Shown: one piece after another, positions 10,284 through 21,960 of the stretch
How positions within the stretch are numbered: the first letter of the stretch is position 1
Layout of the letters: each line of letters opens with the position of its first letter
From: Parietaria judaica
Taxonomy: Eukaryota > Streptophyta > Magnoliopsida > Rosales > Urticaceae
Direction: 5' to 3'
NCBI GenBank assembly: GCA_954871525.1
Contig: OX940864.1
Span: 9,790,001 to 9,854,000, forward strand
Length of the DNA stretch: 64,000 nt
Translations under genes and position numbers: made by a program
The notes under the pieces: model-generated
The model's input: the letters and a program-made list of their open reading frames with translations, nothing else
Told to the model about the DNA's origin: nothing
Databases searched by the model: none

Positions 10284-11935
10284 ATGGGGAGTTCCTCAGC
10301 CGATGACTTCTCGGTGTTCGTGCTGGCATCGGATCTGGGAGTGGATGCGAGGCCGTTCCTGGAATCGGAGATCGAAGAGGGAGAGAACTGGCAAGATTGC
10401 TCTCCGTATCTAGCCTCGGATGAAGACTTCTCGGATCTCGAACTCCTGCAATTTGTGCGGCTACAAGGGTTCGACAAGTCCGGAAACCGGATTCTGCGCA
10501 TTGTTGGGAAGTACTTTCCCGGTAAAGAAGCACTCGGCTCTTGAACTTTTTTGTTTATGTGCTTGAATTTAAGTTCTTGTTCGGGTTTGGTTTACGCGTT
10601 TTCGCTCTTCCTCTTCGTACAGAACATTAGAAAAAGGGCCGCAATTACTTTTGTTCAAAAGCCAAAGTCACGTGTCTCGTCACCCCGTCTCAAATTTAAT
10701 AATATGATCCTAGCTTAAATCATTAAATGTCTTGTATAAGTGGTACCTGTATTATCTAATTTAATCAAACCTAATATAATCAAAATTTTTAGTAGGTCAC
10801 TCCTTTTGCTCTACTGTTAGCCAACGCTTTTGCCAGCGGATTTTTTTTACTTCTCTTGTTGGTCATTCTTTGTGCCCTGATGGAGGATCTTAATGTATGC
10901 TTGGCTATATTTCATTAGTTTTGCTTTCGGGAAATCGGTTAGTTTCTAATTGAACAAGTTTATTTATACTGAACTTGCGGGCAATTTCTGTATGGTTGTT
11001 TGTTTGTTATGGCTTGTTTCCGATAATATAGATTTAATCCTTCTGCGCCGTTAATTGCCTTGCAGCTCCGGTTGTGAGCGGCGAGCGCCTGAAGAGGTTT
11101 ATCGTCCATAAATTGTGCACCGAGTTACCTGAGGGACCATTTAGTATTGTGTACATGCATAGTACCGTGCAAACGGAGGATAATTCTCCTGGAATAACTA
11201 TCATGAGGTGGATTTACGAAGAGCTTCCCTCTGAATTCAAGGAAAGGCTTCAAGTTCTGTACTTCATTCACCCCGGACTCCGCTCGAGGCTCGTATTCGC
11301 CACTCTCGGTCGATTCTTCTTAAGCGGAGGGTTAGTGATACTGATAATGTTGTAACATATCTTGTACCCATATACTTTCCAAAACTAGGCAAGCTTTTTC
11401 AGGTATAAGTAGTTTACCTCGTGAACTTTATTTTTTTGGCAGCAATACCCCCTATACTTTAATAAGTAGCACATACACCCTCAGACAACTCGTGTGTTGC
11501 GCTCAAGTTAAAAGTTGTCTTTTTTAACGCGTTGGGAGTAATGTGCTACTTTTGAAAGTATATGCAGGTTTGGTGCCAAAAACTAAAAGTTTAAGGGGTG
11601 AATTGCACCGACATGGCAATTCAAGGGGCCTCTATGTTGATCACTCTTTTTTTTTTTTTTAATATGCTTGTCCTCGTGTTTTGTCTGGTTTCAAACGCAG
11701 CTTGTATTGGAAGATCAAGTACATAAGCCGCTTGCAATACCTTTGGGATTATATTAAGAAGGAAGACATTGAGATTCCTGACTTCGTGAAATCCCATGAT
11801 GACGTTCTCGAGAACCGACCGCTGACAGATTACGGCATTGAACCCGATCCTCACCACTTTTCTGAGGTTCCGACTACGGCTTTCTCACTTGGGAGGTTCG
11901 ATGAGAGATGGACTTCAAGGCAGAATATGTTCTGA
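10284..11935 (+). CDS. CRAL-TRIO / SEC14-like (GDAP2-type) protein
   Basis: Three coding exons (10284-10521, 11066-11330, 11701-11935) join in phase to 245 aa. All introns are GT/AG; a further 5' UTR intron probably runs from 10059 to 10270. The ATG at 10284 (MGSSSADDF) is chosen because the codons before it lack an ATG. Recognisable blocks are FVRLQGFDKSGNRILRIVGK and FSIVYMHSTVQ, then LQVLYFIHPGLRSRLVFATL and LYWKIKYISRLQYLWDYI, the single CRAL-TRIO domain seen in GDAP2-like proteins; the protein ends FDERWTSRQNMF. Plant relatives are annotated as SEC14 cytosolic factor family proteins. The fold generally binds hydrophobic ligands or phosphoinositides; substrate and location are unknown. 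There is no signal peptide or membrane segment. An imperfect inverted repeat lies in the last intron. Confidence 0.85.
11411..11615. repeat. Imperfect inverted repeat (MITE remnant) in the last CRAL-TRIO intron
   Basis: The left arm (ACTTTAATAAGTAGCACAT, near 11458) is mirrored by TAATGTGCTACTTTTGAAAGT near 11537, and outer blocks also pair loosely. It resembles an old fold-back element. No target duplication is certain. Confidence 0.5.
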
Positions 11936-13313
11936 TTTGGCTAAGCCATTTCTCTCCAATATTGCTGCGTAATAAGCTTAAGTTATATACTGTTTTTGTA
12001 CATAATTTCTGTCAGTATTGGGCTAGAAGAAGAAGTTGCAGCAGGTAATTGCAAGAGTTCCATTTATATTGCTTGTAGCTGGAAATATTTTCTGCAACTT
12101 TAGTGGCTGTTTGGTTATGTTTTCCGTTTGTTCTGTTGCTGTTTTTTGCTCCATTGGAACTCATGGAGAGGGACCGGGTCCAGGCCTTGGAAACGGGCCG
12201 AACGAATGAGGCCAATGTTTAAACCGAGTATTGGGCGCCTTTAGTAGGCCTATTATGTCATTAGGTCTTAAATCAAGTTAGTTTCCTTATTCGTAATTAA
12301 CGATAACCCGACTCTGTAATTAGCATTTAAGCTGTAGTTCCGTCTATATATGTACGTGTCTTGACCAATCAACTCAATCTAATGTAAAACAAAAGGGGGT
12401 TAGGCTAAGATTGTAGTTTGCATTTTCAACTTCCGTCACAACGGTTCCCGTCACGAAATCAAAATCCCGAGTTGTAACAGGTTTCAGTTTAAGTGGTCTT
12501 CTCTTCAGATAAAAAAAAAAAAAAACTGAAACCGTCAGAATGAATAAATGGGCCGTCTCTCATCGTTTCTAACATTTTTTTTTTTGGCAAAGTTTGTTAT
12601 TCTGTCGCAAAATTTATTAATATAATACTAGTTTATGACAGAGTAAAACTTGAAACCAACAAGTATAATATGATAAGATATATAAAATAGAAACATTCTA
12701 AACAAACATTATGTCGTTTTTGAAGGTCACGCTCTAAATTAATTTTGGTGGAATGATTCAAGTGTAAATATGGCCCTCACTCCTCACCATATCCAACTAA
12801 TGTGTGGTACTAAGCGTGCTAATGTGTTTGAGATAGCAAAACATTTATTGCTAAATTATGATCTTGTGTGACATATGCGATTGAATAGTTTAACGAATAA
12901 CTTATCCCAAGGAAAAATACTATTTTGCCAATTACGAAATTCAGCAAGTAAGAAGCATATAAGCACACCACAAAGTTCCGGCTTCCTAGCCGATTATGAC
13001 TTTATTCTTTCATGTTCACTTAGGTACCCCATAAGAATTCCAAGCCACACTTCCCCATTGCCGCCCCGCCCCGCCCCAACTCTCGAGAACGTCGTGTCCT
13101 CTTCTCCGACTTCCACCACTTTATCACATTGGACTGAATCTCTTCATTCTTCGTGCTCTAAGGTCATCTTCAAGGAGACTTCAAAACACTATTTTTGGTG
13201 TGAATTTTACATTAAAACTTCTAATGATACTATAAACTCTTATCGTTTTGGTGAGATGTAATAGTGTGACATTCAATTTAATGTGATATCACATTCAATT
13301 TAATGTGATATCA
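11936..13313. other. 3' UTR and intergenic DNA between the CRAL-TRIO gene and GLDH
   Basis: The first 300 bp or so are probably the CRAL-TRIO 3' UTR. The rest has no supported gene. A duplicated TTCAATTTAATGTGATATCA block occurs at about 13270-13310, just before a fold-back element. Confidence 0.4.
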
Positions 13314-13322
13314 TTCACAATA

Positions 13323-13603
13323 GGGAAAATTACGGCAAAAATACTCAATTTTTGGTCAACGTGCCTCCCGTGTACCCAACTTTTAAAACTGGCGGCAAAA
13401 TACCCAACGTGCGTTGACCGTGACTTTGGCATGAAAACGTTAATTTTTCCGTTAACATCCGCCATGTGGCCGTTAGCGGCAAAAATACCCAAACTTTTTT
13501 TTCGCGGTCAACGCACGTTGGGTATTTTTGCCGCCAGTTTTAAAGGTTAGGTACACGGGAAGCACATTGACCAAAGATTGAGTATTTTTGCCGTAATTTT
13601 CCC
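13323..13603. mobile_element. Fold-back Mutator-like MITE upstream of GLDH
   Basis: A 281-bp hairpin element with ends GGGAAAATTACGGCAAAAAT and its inverted copy. Flanks are TTCACAATA (13314-13322) and ATCACAATA (13604-13612), a 9-bp duplication with one mismatch, the size made by Mutator-like transposases. It ends about 330 bp before the GLDH start codon. Its arms repeat ATACCCAAC-like blocks and resemble those of the element at 51939-52406. Confidence 0.75.
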
Positions 13604-13934
13604 ATCACAATAAAAATAGTATTTATTTATTTTATTAATAAATTGATAAAGCGAATAAACAAATATTAACAAAATATGAAACGGATGGTAGTGTCGTGAT
13701 TGGAATCGCGTCGGACCCTCTGAATATCGTGTCAATTTGAACCCGCCAAACGCCATTTTTAGTTGATGGAACACTGGAGAGAAGAGAAGCTTCCATATTC
13801 GTTTTGATGGTAAGAACCTTCCTCTGTGATACCTGTTCCTAATTGTGATCCCAAATTCCGAAGAAGAAGAAAAAGAAACTTCTTATCTTGACTTGCCAAT
13901 CCGAAACCTTTTTCTCAATCCAAAAACCCCCAAA

Positions 13935-16900
13935 ATGCTGAGAGCTCTCACTCTCCGGCGCTCCCTCAAGCCTCTCTGCGCCGCAGCCCGTCCCTTCTCG
14001 ACCCTCCCGCCCCCGCCGCGGGCCTCGTCGGAGGCCGAAATCCGCAAGTACCTCGGCTACGCGGCGCTGCTCGGGTTCTGCGGTGTCGCCACCTACTTCT
14101 CGTTCCCGTTCTCCGCCGACGCCAAGCACAAGAAGGCGCACATCTTCCGGTACGCGCCGCTGCCGGAGGACCTCCACACCGTCTCCAACTGGAGCGGCAC
14201 CCACCAGGTCCAGACCCGCGACTTCCACCAGCCCGAGAGCCTCGACGAGCTGGAGAGGCTAGTCAAGGAGGCCCACGAGCGGAAGGCTCGGATCCGGCCC
14301 GTCGGGTCGGGGCTCTCGCCGAACGGGATCGGGCTCTCGCGGGCCGGGATGGTGAACCTGGCGCTGATGGACGGCGTCTTGGAGGTGGATAAGGAGAGGA
14401 AGAGGGTTAGGGTTCAGGCCGGGATTAGGGTTCAGCAATTGGTGGACGCCATCAAGGAGTTCGGGATCACTCTGCAGAACTTCGCCTCCATTAGAGAGCA
14501 GCAGATCGGTGGCATTATTCAGGTTGGTTTGTTTGTTCAGCAATGGAGTCTCTTCATACTTTCATTAGGAGCAGCTGATAGGTGGTATTGTTCGGGTTTT
14601 CGGGTTTTTGCGGAGGGGTTGATCGTGTTTAGCGACGAGTGTTGGGATTTTGTAGCCATTTATGGAGCCTTTGTACGCCCATTAGGAGCAGCAGACTGGT
14701 TAAATTGTTCGGGTTCGTCGGGTTTTTGCTGAGGGGTTGATTGGGTTCAGCAATGGAGTGGGATTTTGGTGCATCATTGGAGTCTTTAGACGTCGATAGG
14801 AGCAGCATTGTGGTGACATTGTTCGGGGTTGTTGGGTTTTTTGAGTATCTGTTGAGGGTTTAATTGTGTTTAGTGATGGCGTCTTGGGATCTTGGTGCCA
14901 TCAATGGAGTCTTTATTCTTCCATTAGGAGAGATGATTTGTGGTAATGTTAAGGTTTCTTGGGTTGTTTCCATTGTTTGGGGTTGATTGTGTTTAGCGCT
15001 AGCATCTTGGGATTTCGGTGCTATCAATGGGGGTCTTTATACGTCCATCAGGAGCAGCAGATTGGTGGCATTGTTCGGGTTTGTCGGGTTCTTTCTTTTC
15101 CCAGGGTTTTTGTTAAGGAATTTCGGTATCTAATTGTTTGGGGCTTCGGAAAAAGGAGTCTGTTGTTATTTAGCAATGGAGTCTTTGGATTTCAGTTTCG
15201 TTAATGGAGTCTTTGAATTGTTTAAGGCTAAATTACTTTCATATCCTTTAGGTTGGTGCCCACGGCACCGGTGCGAGACTTCCCCCGATTGACGAGCAGG
15301 TCATTAGCATGAAATTGGTCACCCCTGCTAAAGGAACCATCGAAATCTCTAGAGAGAAAAATCCCGAGCTATTTTATCTAGCGCGCTGCGGTCTTGGCGG
15401 CCTTGGAGTAGTTGCTGAGGTCACCCTTCAGTGTGTCGAGAGACAAGAGCTTGTAGAACACACATACATCTCAACCATGGAAGAGATCAAGAAAAACCAC
15501 AAGTGTGTTGTTTATCCCGAATTTTGATCCTTATGATAAACCTTTCTCGTTCAAGTGTGTTTTTTATCCTTAATTTTCTGGTCCACGGCTTTTCTAGTGC
15601 GATAATTTATGAACATATCTCCATTACATGGGTTAAGTTAGGTTAAGTCCTTTCTTTTCAGGAAACTGCTATCCGAGAATAAACATGTGAAGTACCTATA
15701 CATTCCCTATACAGATGATGTCGTGGTCGTGACGTGTAACCCCGTGTCGAAGTGGAAAGGCGCACCGAAGTTTAAACCCAAGTACTCGGTCGATGAAGCG
15801 ATGGAGCATGTCCGTGATCTCTACAAGGAGAGTGTCAAAAAGTACAGGTAGATCACTTTGTTCATTCCCGAGTATAGTTCAACTCTATAATTTCCTACCC
15901 ATGTGAATAACGTGCTTCGAAAAATGAGCAGTACCTAGGCGCAGAATTATGTTATTATTTATTATAGTAGAAATAAGGAGCCTTCTATCGTAAAAACAGG
16001 GAAAAGGAAACCGGGTTCCTGTTTGTTTAAGTTTGGATTTTTTTTGGATGGCTACTTTTTCAAGATTATTCAAATCGATCGATATTGTTTGAATTCCATC
16101 TTTCTTGTTTGTTCGTATCTTAAACAGTATAGTATTATGAGTTTTGTTTGAGTATGATTCAACTCTATAATTGCCAACAATGTGATAGACCCACGGTTAT
16201 TCCCTATTGTCAGAGGAAGGGCAAGGCGATCATTTTTCCAGTATTTTTAGCCATTTTTATGTATTTTTCTTAGTTATGTCATTGAGGGTATTTTAGTATT
16301 TTCAGACTGGCTATAGGCGCCTAGCTTAGGAGACTGACTTCATGCTTTGATTGCATCATTTCTTGCTTTGCATCATTTGGTGAGCGTGTTTGTCCTTGCT
16401 CTGGAAGGAAAGGTCAGGATTGTTTATCACTTAATAAATAGAATAGGGGATTCCTAACCTAGGTGAATTCCCGTTGGCTCAATTTTTCTTGGAATACGTG
16501 TCGGTGTAGGATCGTTTGACTATGTGAATATGCATTAAGAAGAAAGAAACAAGAGTATTTAAGCGCCATTAGGACAAGAAAATCTCACTGTCTTACAAAA
16601 AAATCCTTCTCTTATGTTATATTTTTTTTTATGAGCTGAAGTAGAGATTGTCGCTTTTCGATTATTATAACATTCTTGAGGTAAATTTTCTATAAATTAC
16701 AGGGATAGGGATATCTGATTTCTCTTTTAATTTCGATATTTGGATTCGGCAGTTTAGTGGGTAACTCGGATCGGGATTGTTTAAATAGAATCTTCTTGTA
16801 TGTTTCAAACCGTAAAATTGTGCAGCTTTCTCTTACATACAGTGGTACAGCGGTCACTGCTCAATCAAAAGAAAATGGCGAACAAGATATAAACGAGCTG

Positions 16901-18379
16901 TCATTTACAGAGCTGAGAGATAAGCTTCTCTCAATAGACCCTCTGAACAAAGACCACGTCGTAAAAGTCAACAAAGCCGAGGCCGAATTCTGGAGAAGAT
17001 CGGAAGGGTACCGAGTGGGATGGAGCGATGAGATCCTGGGCTTCGATTGCGGTGGGCAACAGTGGGTTTCAGAAACTTGCTTTCCCGTCGGATCCTTAAA
17101 CAAACCGAACATGAAGGATCTCCAATACATTGAAGATCTGAAGAAGATGATCGAGAAGGAGAAGGTTCCAGCGCCGGCGCCCATCGAGCAGCGATGGACG
17201 ACAAGTAGCCAGAGCCCCATGAGTCCAGCTTCAAGCCCTTCAGAGGATGATATATTTTCTTGGGTAATCTATATTTCTTGTTCAAATAACTGAACTCCTA
17301 ACCCTTTTTTTGTGGCCTTACCTCAATAATACACTCCTAACTGTTAAATGACGTCTTAAATTGAATATGTCGACGAATAACATTATTTTTTTCTTCAGGT
17401 TGGCATAATCATGTACCTTCCGACAGCAGATCCACGCCAGAGGAGGGAAATAACAGAGGAGTTTTTCCACTACAGAAACATGACACAGTCGCTACTGTGG
17501 GATCGGTATTCTGCTTTCGAACACTGGGCTAAGATCGAGGTATCGTTTTTTTCAGACCCCAATACGACTACTTTTTCTCATATACTCTTTGTTGATTTGC
17601 TTAAGCATGAAAGATAAGATTGAGGGGTGTGCATGGGCTGGTTGGACCGCCCCAAGGGTAAAACCCAACCCTGTCCGATTTTCTTGGATTTTGAAAAATC
17701 GCCCCAATCCAACCCAACCCGAAAAAGATATGGATTGGATTGTGTTGGGTCATGGGTTGCACTGAGAAAAAAAAAATGAAAAAAATTACACACTAACATC
17801 TTGTTATGTAAAAAATGGCTTTGAACATTCAATATATGAAAGCATGTATCGTGTATTGGAAGAAATCTTAAGAAGAAGAAAAAAGTCATTTTGAACTCCG
17901 AAATATAAACTTATACATAAACTCAATATATAAAAAAGAATCTTAAAATTTCTATCTATTAAACATAATCTTAATTAGTCTAGACATTAAAACATAAAAT
18001 CATATACCTAATTTTTCGGTATTATGATACATGGCGAAAAAGTTTTTTTTTTTTTTTTTTTAAATATTATTTTTTGGTTGGGTAGGCCGACCCGACCCGA
18101 TCATGATCTTTGCACATCCCTAGATACATTGGATAAGAAGAGGCCATTAACAATATGTTCTTTTAATCTTGTGAGACATTGTTTTTCGGTTGTTAATGCA
18201 ATTAGCAATAATCAATGCAGGTTCCAAAGGACAACGACGAGCTGGCAGCCCTACAAGCCCGGCTAAGGAAGCGATTTCCGGTCGATGAATACAACAAAGC
18301 ACGGAAAGAATTGGACCCGCACGGCATTCTCTCCAACAACAAGCTCGACAAGCTTTTCCCGATCGCCCAAACTGTTTGA
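13935..18379 (+). CDS. GLDH: L-galactono-1,4-lactone dehydrogenase, mitochondrial
   Basis: GLDH oxidises L-galactono-1,4-lactone to ascorbate in the mitochondrial inner membrane or intermembrane space, passing electrons to cytochrome c; it also takes part in complex I assembly. Six exons (13935-14522, 15252-15502, 15662-15847, 16843-17263, 17399-17539, 18221-18379), all GT/AG and in phase, give 581 aa, close to the plant norm of about 600. The N-terminus is an Arg-rich mitochondrial presequence (MLRALTLRRSLK). A hydrophobic segment follows at about residues 38-60, then the FAD-binding PCMH domain with PVGSGLSPNGIGLS (122-135). In plant GLDH a Leu replaces the His that would bind FAD covalently, and Leu is present here. 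The C-terminal aldonolactone-oxidase domain includes GWSDEILGFDCGGQQWV, PAPIEQRWT (substrate Glu and Arg) and HGILSNN. Oddities are five junction-like repeats in intron 1 and a hAT MITE in intron 5. Confidence 0.97.
14490..15230 (+). repeat. Degenerate tandem repeats in GLDH intron 1 derived from the exon-1 3' end
   Basis: The exon-1 end has ATTAGAGAGCAGCAGATCGG followed by GGCATTATTCAG and the donor. Related blocks recur in the intron at about 14564, 14681, 14795, 14933 and 15046, each beginning ATTAGGAGCAGCAG or similar and continuing TGGCATTGTTCGGGTT. Each is followed by intron-like sequence ending in AGCAATGGAGTCTTT. Spacing is 117, 114, 138 and 113 bp. The unit therefore spans the last 30 or so bases of the exon plus the start of the intron. 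The copies keep a GGTT at the former donor position, so pseudo-donors may exist. Confidence 0.75.
17621..18122. mobile_element. hAT-type MITE in GLDH intron 5
   Basis: The left end TGAGGGGTGTGCATGGG pairs with the right end, whose complement is TAGGGATGTGCAAAG. Flanking octamers GATAAGAT and GATACATT match only partly. Subterminal CCAACCC- and CCGACCCGACC-rich repeats are typical of the TAGGGGTGTGCA hAT MITEs of plants. It has no coding capacity and lies entirely within the intron. Confidence 0.6.
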
Positions 18380-18868
18380 GTTTCTCTCGTTTCCGCTTAT
18401 CGGGTGCTTATCATTTTCTGTCCCGTTTGCCGGACTTGATTCAAGCGATTTTTTTGCTCAAGAGTTCTGATGTACATTAAGGCAAACTTTTGGGACATCA
18501 AGTATGTACCTGCTCATAAATAATGAAAAATAAAGCCAGTTTGAAGTATTTGCAATGGCACGGAATTAGTTTTGGGTGCCCATGAATTTCCTAACGTTAA
18601 ATTATAATAATATAATAATATCTGAAATAGATGAAGAAAGATTATCCTATTAAACTTATAGTATATGCAACATACTAACAAGCATCAAATATAAAATTAA
18701 ATAAACATCTCATTTTCTTATAGGACGATGAGTTAAAAGAGATCCACAAGAAAGTTGCAATAGAAGTATTTCACATGTGCACACATGAATCATACCAAGT
18801 TTTTCAAATACCAAATATTCAACAAATTTGTCTTGAGATATACGGAACTGGACAGAAGACATACTCGT
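18380..18868. other. GLDH 3' UTR and intergenic DNA
   Basis: The AATAATGAAAAATAAAGCC stretch near 18520 could serve as polyadenylation signals for GLDH. Nothing else is recognised. Confidence 0.4.
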
Positions 18869-18877
18869 CTTGCAAAG

Positions 18878-19380
18878 TGTTATTACGAGCAAAAGTACCC
18901 AAATTGTTGGGAATCAGGATGGCATAGAGTCAACTTAAAAAAACTGTGGTAAAAGTATCCAAGTTCACTTTTTTTGGTGAATTGGTAGATCTCATCCATT
19001 TTTTCGTTAGTTTTTTTTTTTACTATTTCCGTCAATGATGACAACAACACAAATTGCAATGCTATTGAGGAGATGAACTAGGAATTCGAGAGAGAAAATA
19101 AGAAGAAAAATAAGAATTGACGTTGTTGATGTTCAAAGAATTTGAGTTTACATGCAAATTTATTTTGATATTCATGGGTTTTATCGTTTGAGTTTATTTG
19201 TTTCATTTGCGTTGACTTCATCACTAATAAGAATAGTAAAAAAAAAACTAACGAAAAATGAATGAGGTGTACCGATTCACCAAAAAGGTGAACTTTGATA
19301 CTTTTACCACAGTTTTTTAAGTTGGCTCTAAGCCGCCTTATTTTTGAAAAAACTTAGGTACATTTACCCATAATAACCCT
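18878..19380. mobile_element. Fold-back Mutator-like MITE
   Basis: Long inverted arms: TTAAAAAAACTGTGGTAAAA near 18936 is mirrored by TTTTACCACAGTTTTTTAA near 19300, with outer arms extending to the ends. Flanks CTTGCAAAG and TTTGCAAAA match in 7 of 9 bases, a plausible decayed 9-bp duplication. No coding capacity. Confidence 0.6.
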
Positions 19381-20159
19381 TTTGCAAAAAGACGAAAAAT
19401 GCTTGTAATGACATATGTTGATATTCAAAAGATTTTTGACAAGTTTTTTCAACTCTCATTTCGAACAATTATCGTCAATTTAGATTTGTTTAATTTTTGT
19501 AAAAAATAAAAAATTAGATGTATATATATCTTTTTTTTATAACCAAAGTTGAGTCATGAAATTTGGAGTTAGAACGAGTACGCTATGCCAAAGTACAAAT
19601 GGTACAATCAGAAGAAGTTTTTTGTTTATTAAAATGTAGTATAATAAAAATGGGGGCGCTTTGGAGAAATAGCCAGATCTGAAAGTGTGTTTAGCAAAAT
19701 AGCCAAACTTTGGTTAATTTTGTAAACTAGCCAATTAACCATTTAAATGGAATTCCAATTACATTATTGCCCTCATGTTTTAATAAAATTAAAAAATTCA
19801 TTTATTTTCATTAATTGAAAATATTGCTATTAATTGAAATAGCTATTAATATGGTAACAACCAAAACCAAACCCCTTTTTTTTGTATAATTCAAATTTTA
19901 AATTCAAAACATTAATATAATATTCGGATTTTTTTTTAAATATCAACAAGACGCGAATTAACGTAAATAAACAACGAATCAACGTAAATTAACATCGAAT
20001 TAACGTAAATTAACAACGAATTTACAACGAATTAACGTAAATTAACAACGAATCAACGTAAATTAACAATAAAAAATATTATTCATACTCAAATTTGAAT
20101 ACAATAATCAAATATTTTAAATACAAAAAATAATCTCTCTCTTTCCCGTTAGACCGCTG

Positions 20160-20607
20160 AAGTTTTGCCGTCGATCGCCATGGTCTCGGTATTTCCGAGC
20201 GAGTGCTCCGATGGAGGAGCTCCTTCACGCGCGACGGGGGCAGCGAAATCTCATCGTCGTTGGAGGCGCCGGAGCCGGCGGTGCTGCTCCCCCCGGAGAC
20301 GGGGATCCCAACAGCCTAAAAAAAAGGTCTTGCCCTCGGCGCTCCCTTCCTCATCCTCGCCGGAATCGTCGCCGTCGTCGGCCAAGGCCCCGTAGAACCC
20401 GACGAGCTCGTTGTCGGACTGCAGCGCAGCGTTGGGGGAGGATCTGAGGCGGGGCTTGGGCGGCGTCTCGCAGACACAGTCGTCGTCACGGTGGAAGAAA
20501 TGGACGGAGGTGATCTCGGTGTCGGCGAAGCTCACCCGGCGAGTGCGCTTCCTCTTCCGCGTCGCCGCAGCTTCATCGGCGCTTCTCGATTCCCCGATCA
20601 GCCGCAA
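20160..20607 (-). pseudogene. KNL1-like kinetochore protein N-terminal fragment
   Basis: The minus-strand frame from 20607 starts MRLIGESRSADEAAATRKRK and continues TRRVSFADTEITSVHFFHRD, then ETPPKPRLRS and DNELVGFYGALADDGDDSGE. RVSF is the PP1-docking motif of KNL1, and RRVSFADTEITSVHFF matches the plant KNL1 N-terminus as I recall it. After about 20327 the frame is lost at a run of eight A/T bases; the next frame continues the family-like LLGSPSPGG, then STAGSGASNDDE. This is therefore a captured, frameshifted fragment, not a full gene; KNL1 proteins are far longer. The identification rests on remembered family motifs. Confidence 0.65.
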
Positions 20608-20636
20608 GCCCTAGAGCCGAATTCAAGGTCTGGAAG

Positions 20637-20637
<1 letters not shown>

Positions 20638-20676
<39 letters not shown>

Positions 20677-20687
20677 GAGAGAGAGGG
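20638..20687. repeat. (GA)n microsatellite in the Pack-MULE
   Basis: AG dinucleotides interrupted once by AAGATTG. They lie upstream of the captured fragment on the minus strand and may be part of its original 5' UTR. Confidence 0.85.
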
Positions 20688-20948
20688 ATCGATGGAATGA
20701 TTCAAAATTGGTAATTAAATTCCTAAATTTGTGCATAATTAATTAAGCTTGATTTGTGCTGATTTTTTTTAATTAATTACGAAAATTGTAATATAAAATG
20801 ATTAATTTAAGGGTATTACCGGAATAAAAAATATTATTAAAATGCCACCTCATGTTAATTGGCTAGTTTACAAAATTAACCAAACTTTGGCTATTTTGCT
20901 AAACCTATGTTTCAAATTGGCTATTTGGTGCAATTACTCTAAAAATGG

Positions 20949-21875
20949 AGTCTTGCTCGGAGTTAAGACCATAGGAAATCGCTCAACTCGCCTAAGAACT
21001 AGGCCCGCTGATCATGACCTTTATTTATGCGTGTTGCAGAAGCTCATAATGACCTAAGAGACTTCAACCTTGGTCGATCACCACCCTCTATTATGAGCCA
21101 ATAAGAAGCTCAATTTACCAAAAAGTTCGATTAATTAATAGTCAAAGTTTGTTTAGCCTCATTTCTCGTCACTTGCATGCATTACCCAGCTTAAGTGCGT
21201 GTGTATATGAGAAACCCTAATCCACTCCTCAAGAACAACACACGCCCATATATTCTCACTTTAAAAATCACCAGTCAAAGGTATCAAGTTTTGAGAAATG
21301 AGCTAAGAAGCTTGGTTTTCATTATATCTTCTTTGTATACCTTTTAAATAACTTAATTATATTCGCCGCCGATAACCCTATCTAATTATGCATCATTTCA
21401 AATACTACTATATTTTTCAACTGATACTATTTGCTTAAAGCATATAGACACATAACTATGTTTTGAACTTGAAAGCAAGATTAATATATATATTTATATA
21501 TGTATATTCTGTTTTACTATTAACTTGCTATATTTTTCTTTCTTCTAAATATGGCATGTTTCTATTAACCTGGTCAACACGTGCTACATGGTCATCGAGG
21601 TGGGTAAATAAAATTACCCCGGAAACACATTGATTATACTAAGGGAAAAAAGGGTAAAACAAATAAATAAATAAGATATTACCTTCTTTTTAATGCTTTT
21701 CATACAACAAGTAATGGGTCGTAAGGGAAGAAAAGGCTGTAATGGCCAATAATGTAGATATTGACGGTTCAAAGCAACCGATCAAACTATATTAGTACTA
21801 CTTTAAGTTTCAAAAATCTGATTTTGAAGTACTCAATATGATCATAATTTTAAAAAGGAGCATGTTTATGAACTC

Positions 21876-21879
<4 letters not shown>
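20949..21879. other. AT-rich intergenic DNA
   Basis: No gene or bounded element was recognised. An AAATAAATAAATAAG run occurs near 21660. Confidence 0.4.
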
Positions 21880-21915
<36 letters not shown>

Positions 21916-21960
21916 TTGATTTACTTTGACTAGTAAATCAATATATATATATATATATAT
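21880..21960. repeat. (TA)n tracts and hairpin left of the copia element
   Basis: Two TA runs surround a 13-bp inverted repeat (ATATTGATTTACT and AGTAAATCAATAT with a 6-base loop, about 21913-21944). The segment from TTTGACTAG through the 20-base TA run also occurs, identically, at 25670-25707. Confidence 0.85.

Larger units (their letters stand above)
19654..20939. mobile_element. Mutator-like element carrying a gene fragment (Pack-MULE)
   Basis: A 1286-bp element with inverted ends of about 75 bp: the left contains GTGTTTAGCAAAATAGCC and AACTAGCCAATTAACC, mirrored on the right. It is flanked by a perfect 9-bp duplication TAAAAATGG (19645-19653, 20940-20948), the Mutator signature. Between AT-rich arms sits a GC-rich block (20150-20690) quite unlike its surroundings, encoding a KNL1-like fragment on the minus strand. 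No transposase is present. Repeated ACGAATTAACGTAAATTAAC units fill 19960-20070. Confidence 0.85.

Noticed and set aside
14564..15080. Evenly spaced repeats in GLDH intron 1 as a CRISPR-like array
   Set aside because: Eukaryotic intron, degenerate repeats over 100 bp apart, similar spacers and clear origin from the exon junction.
20165..20447. Plus-strand Arg/Ser-rich frames in the GC-rich Pack-MULE block
   Set aside because: They are shadows of the minus-strand KNL1-like fragment; composition is explained by GC-rich codons read on the other strand.
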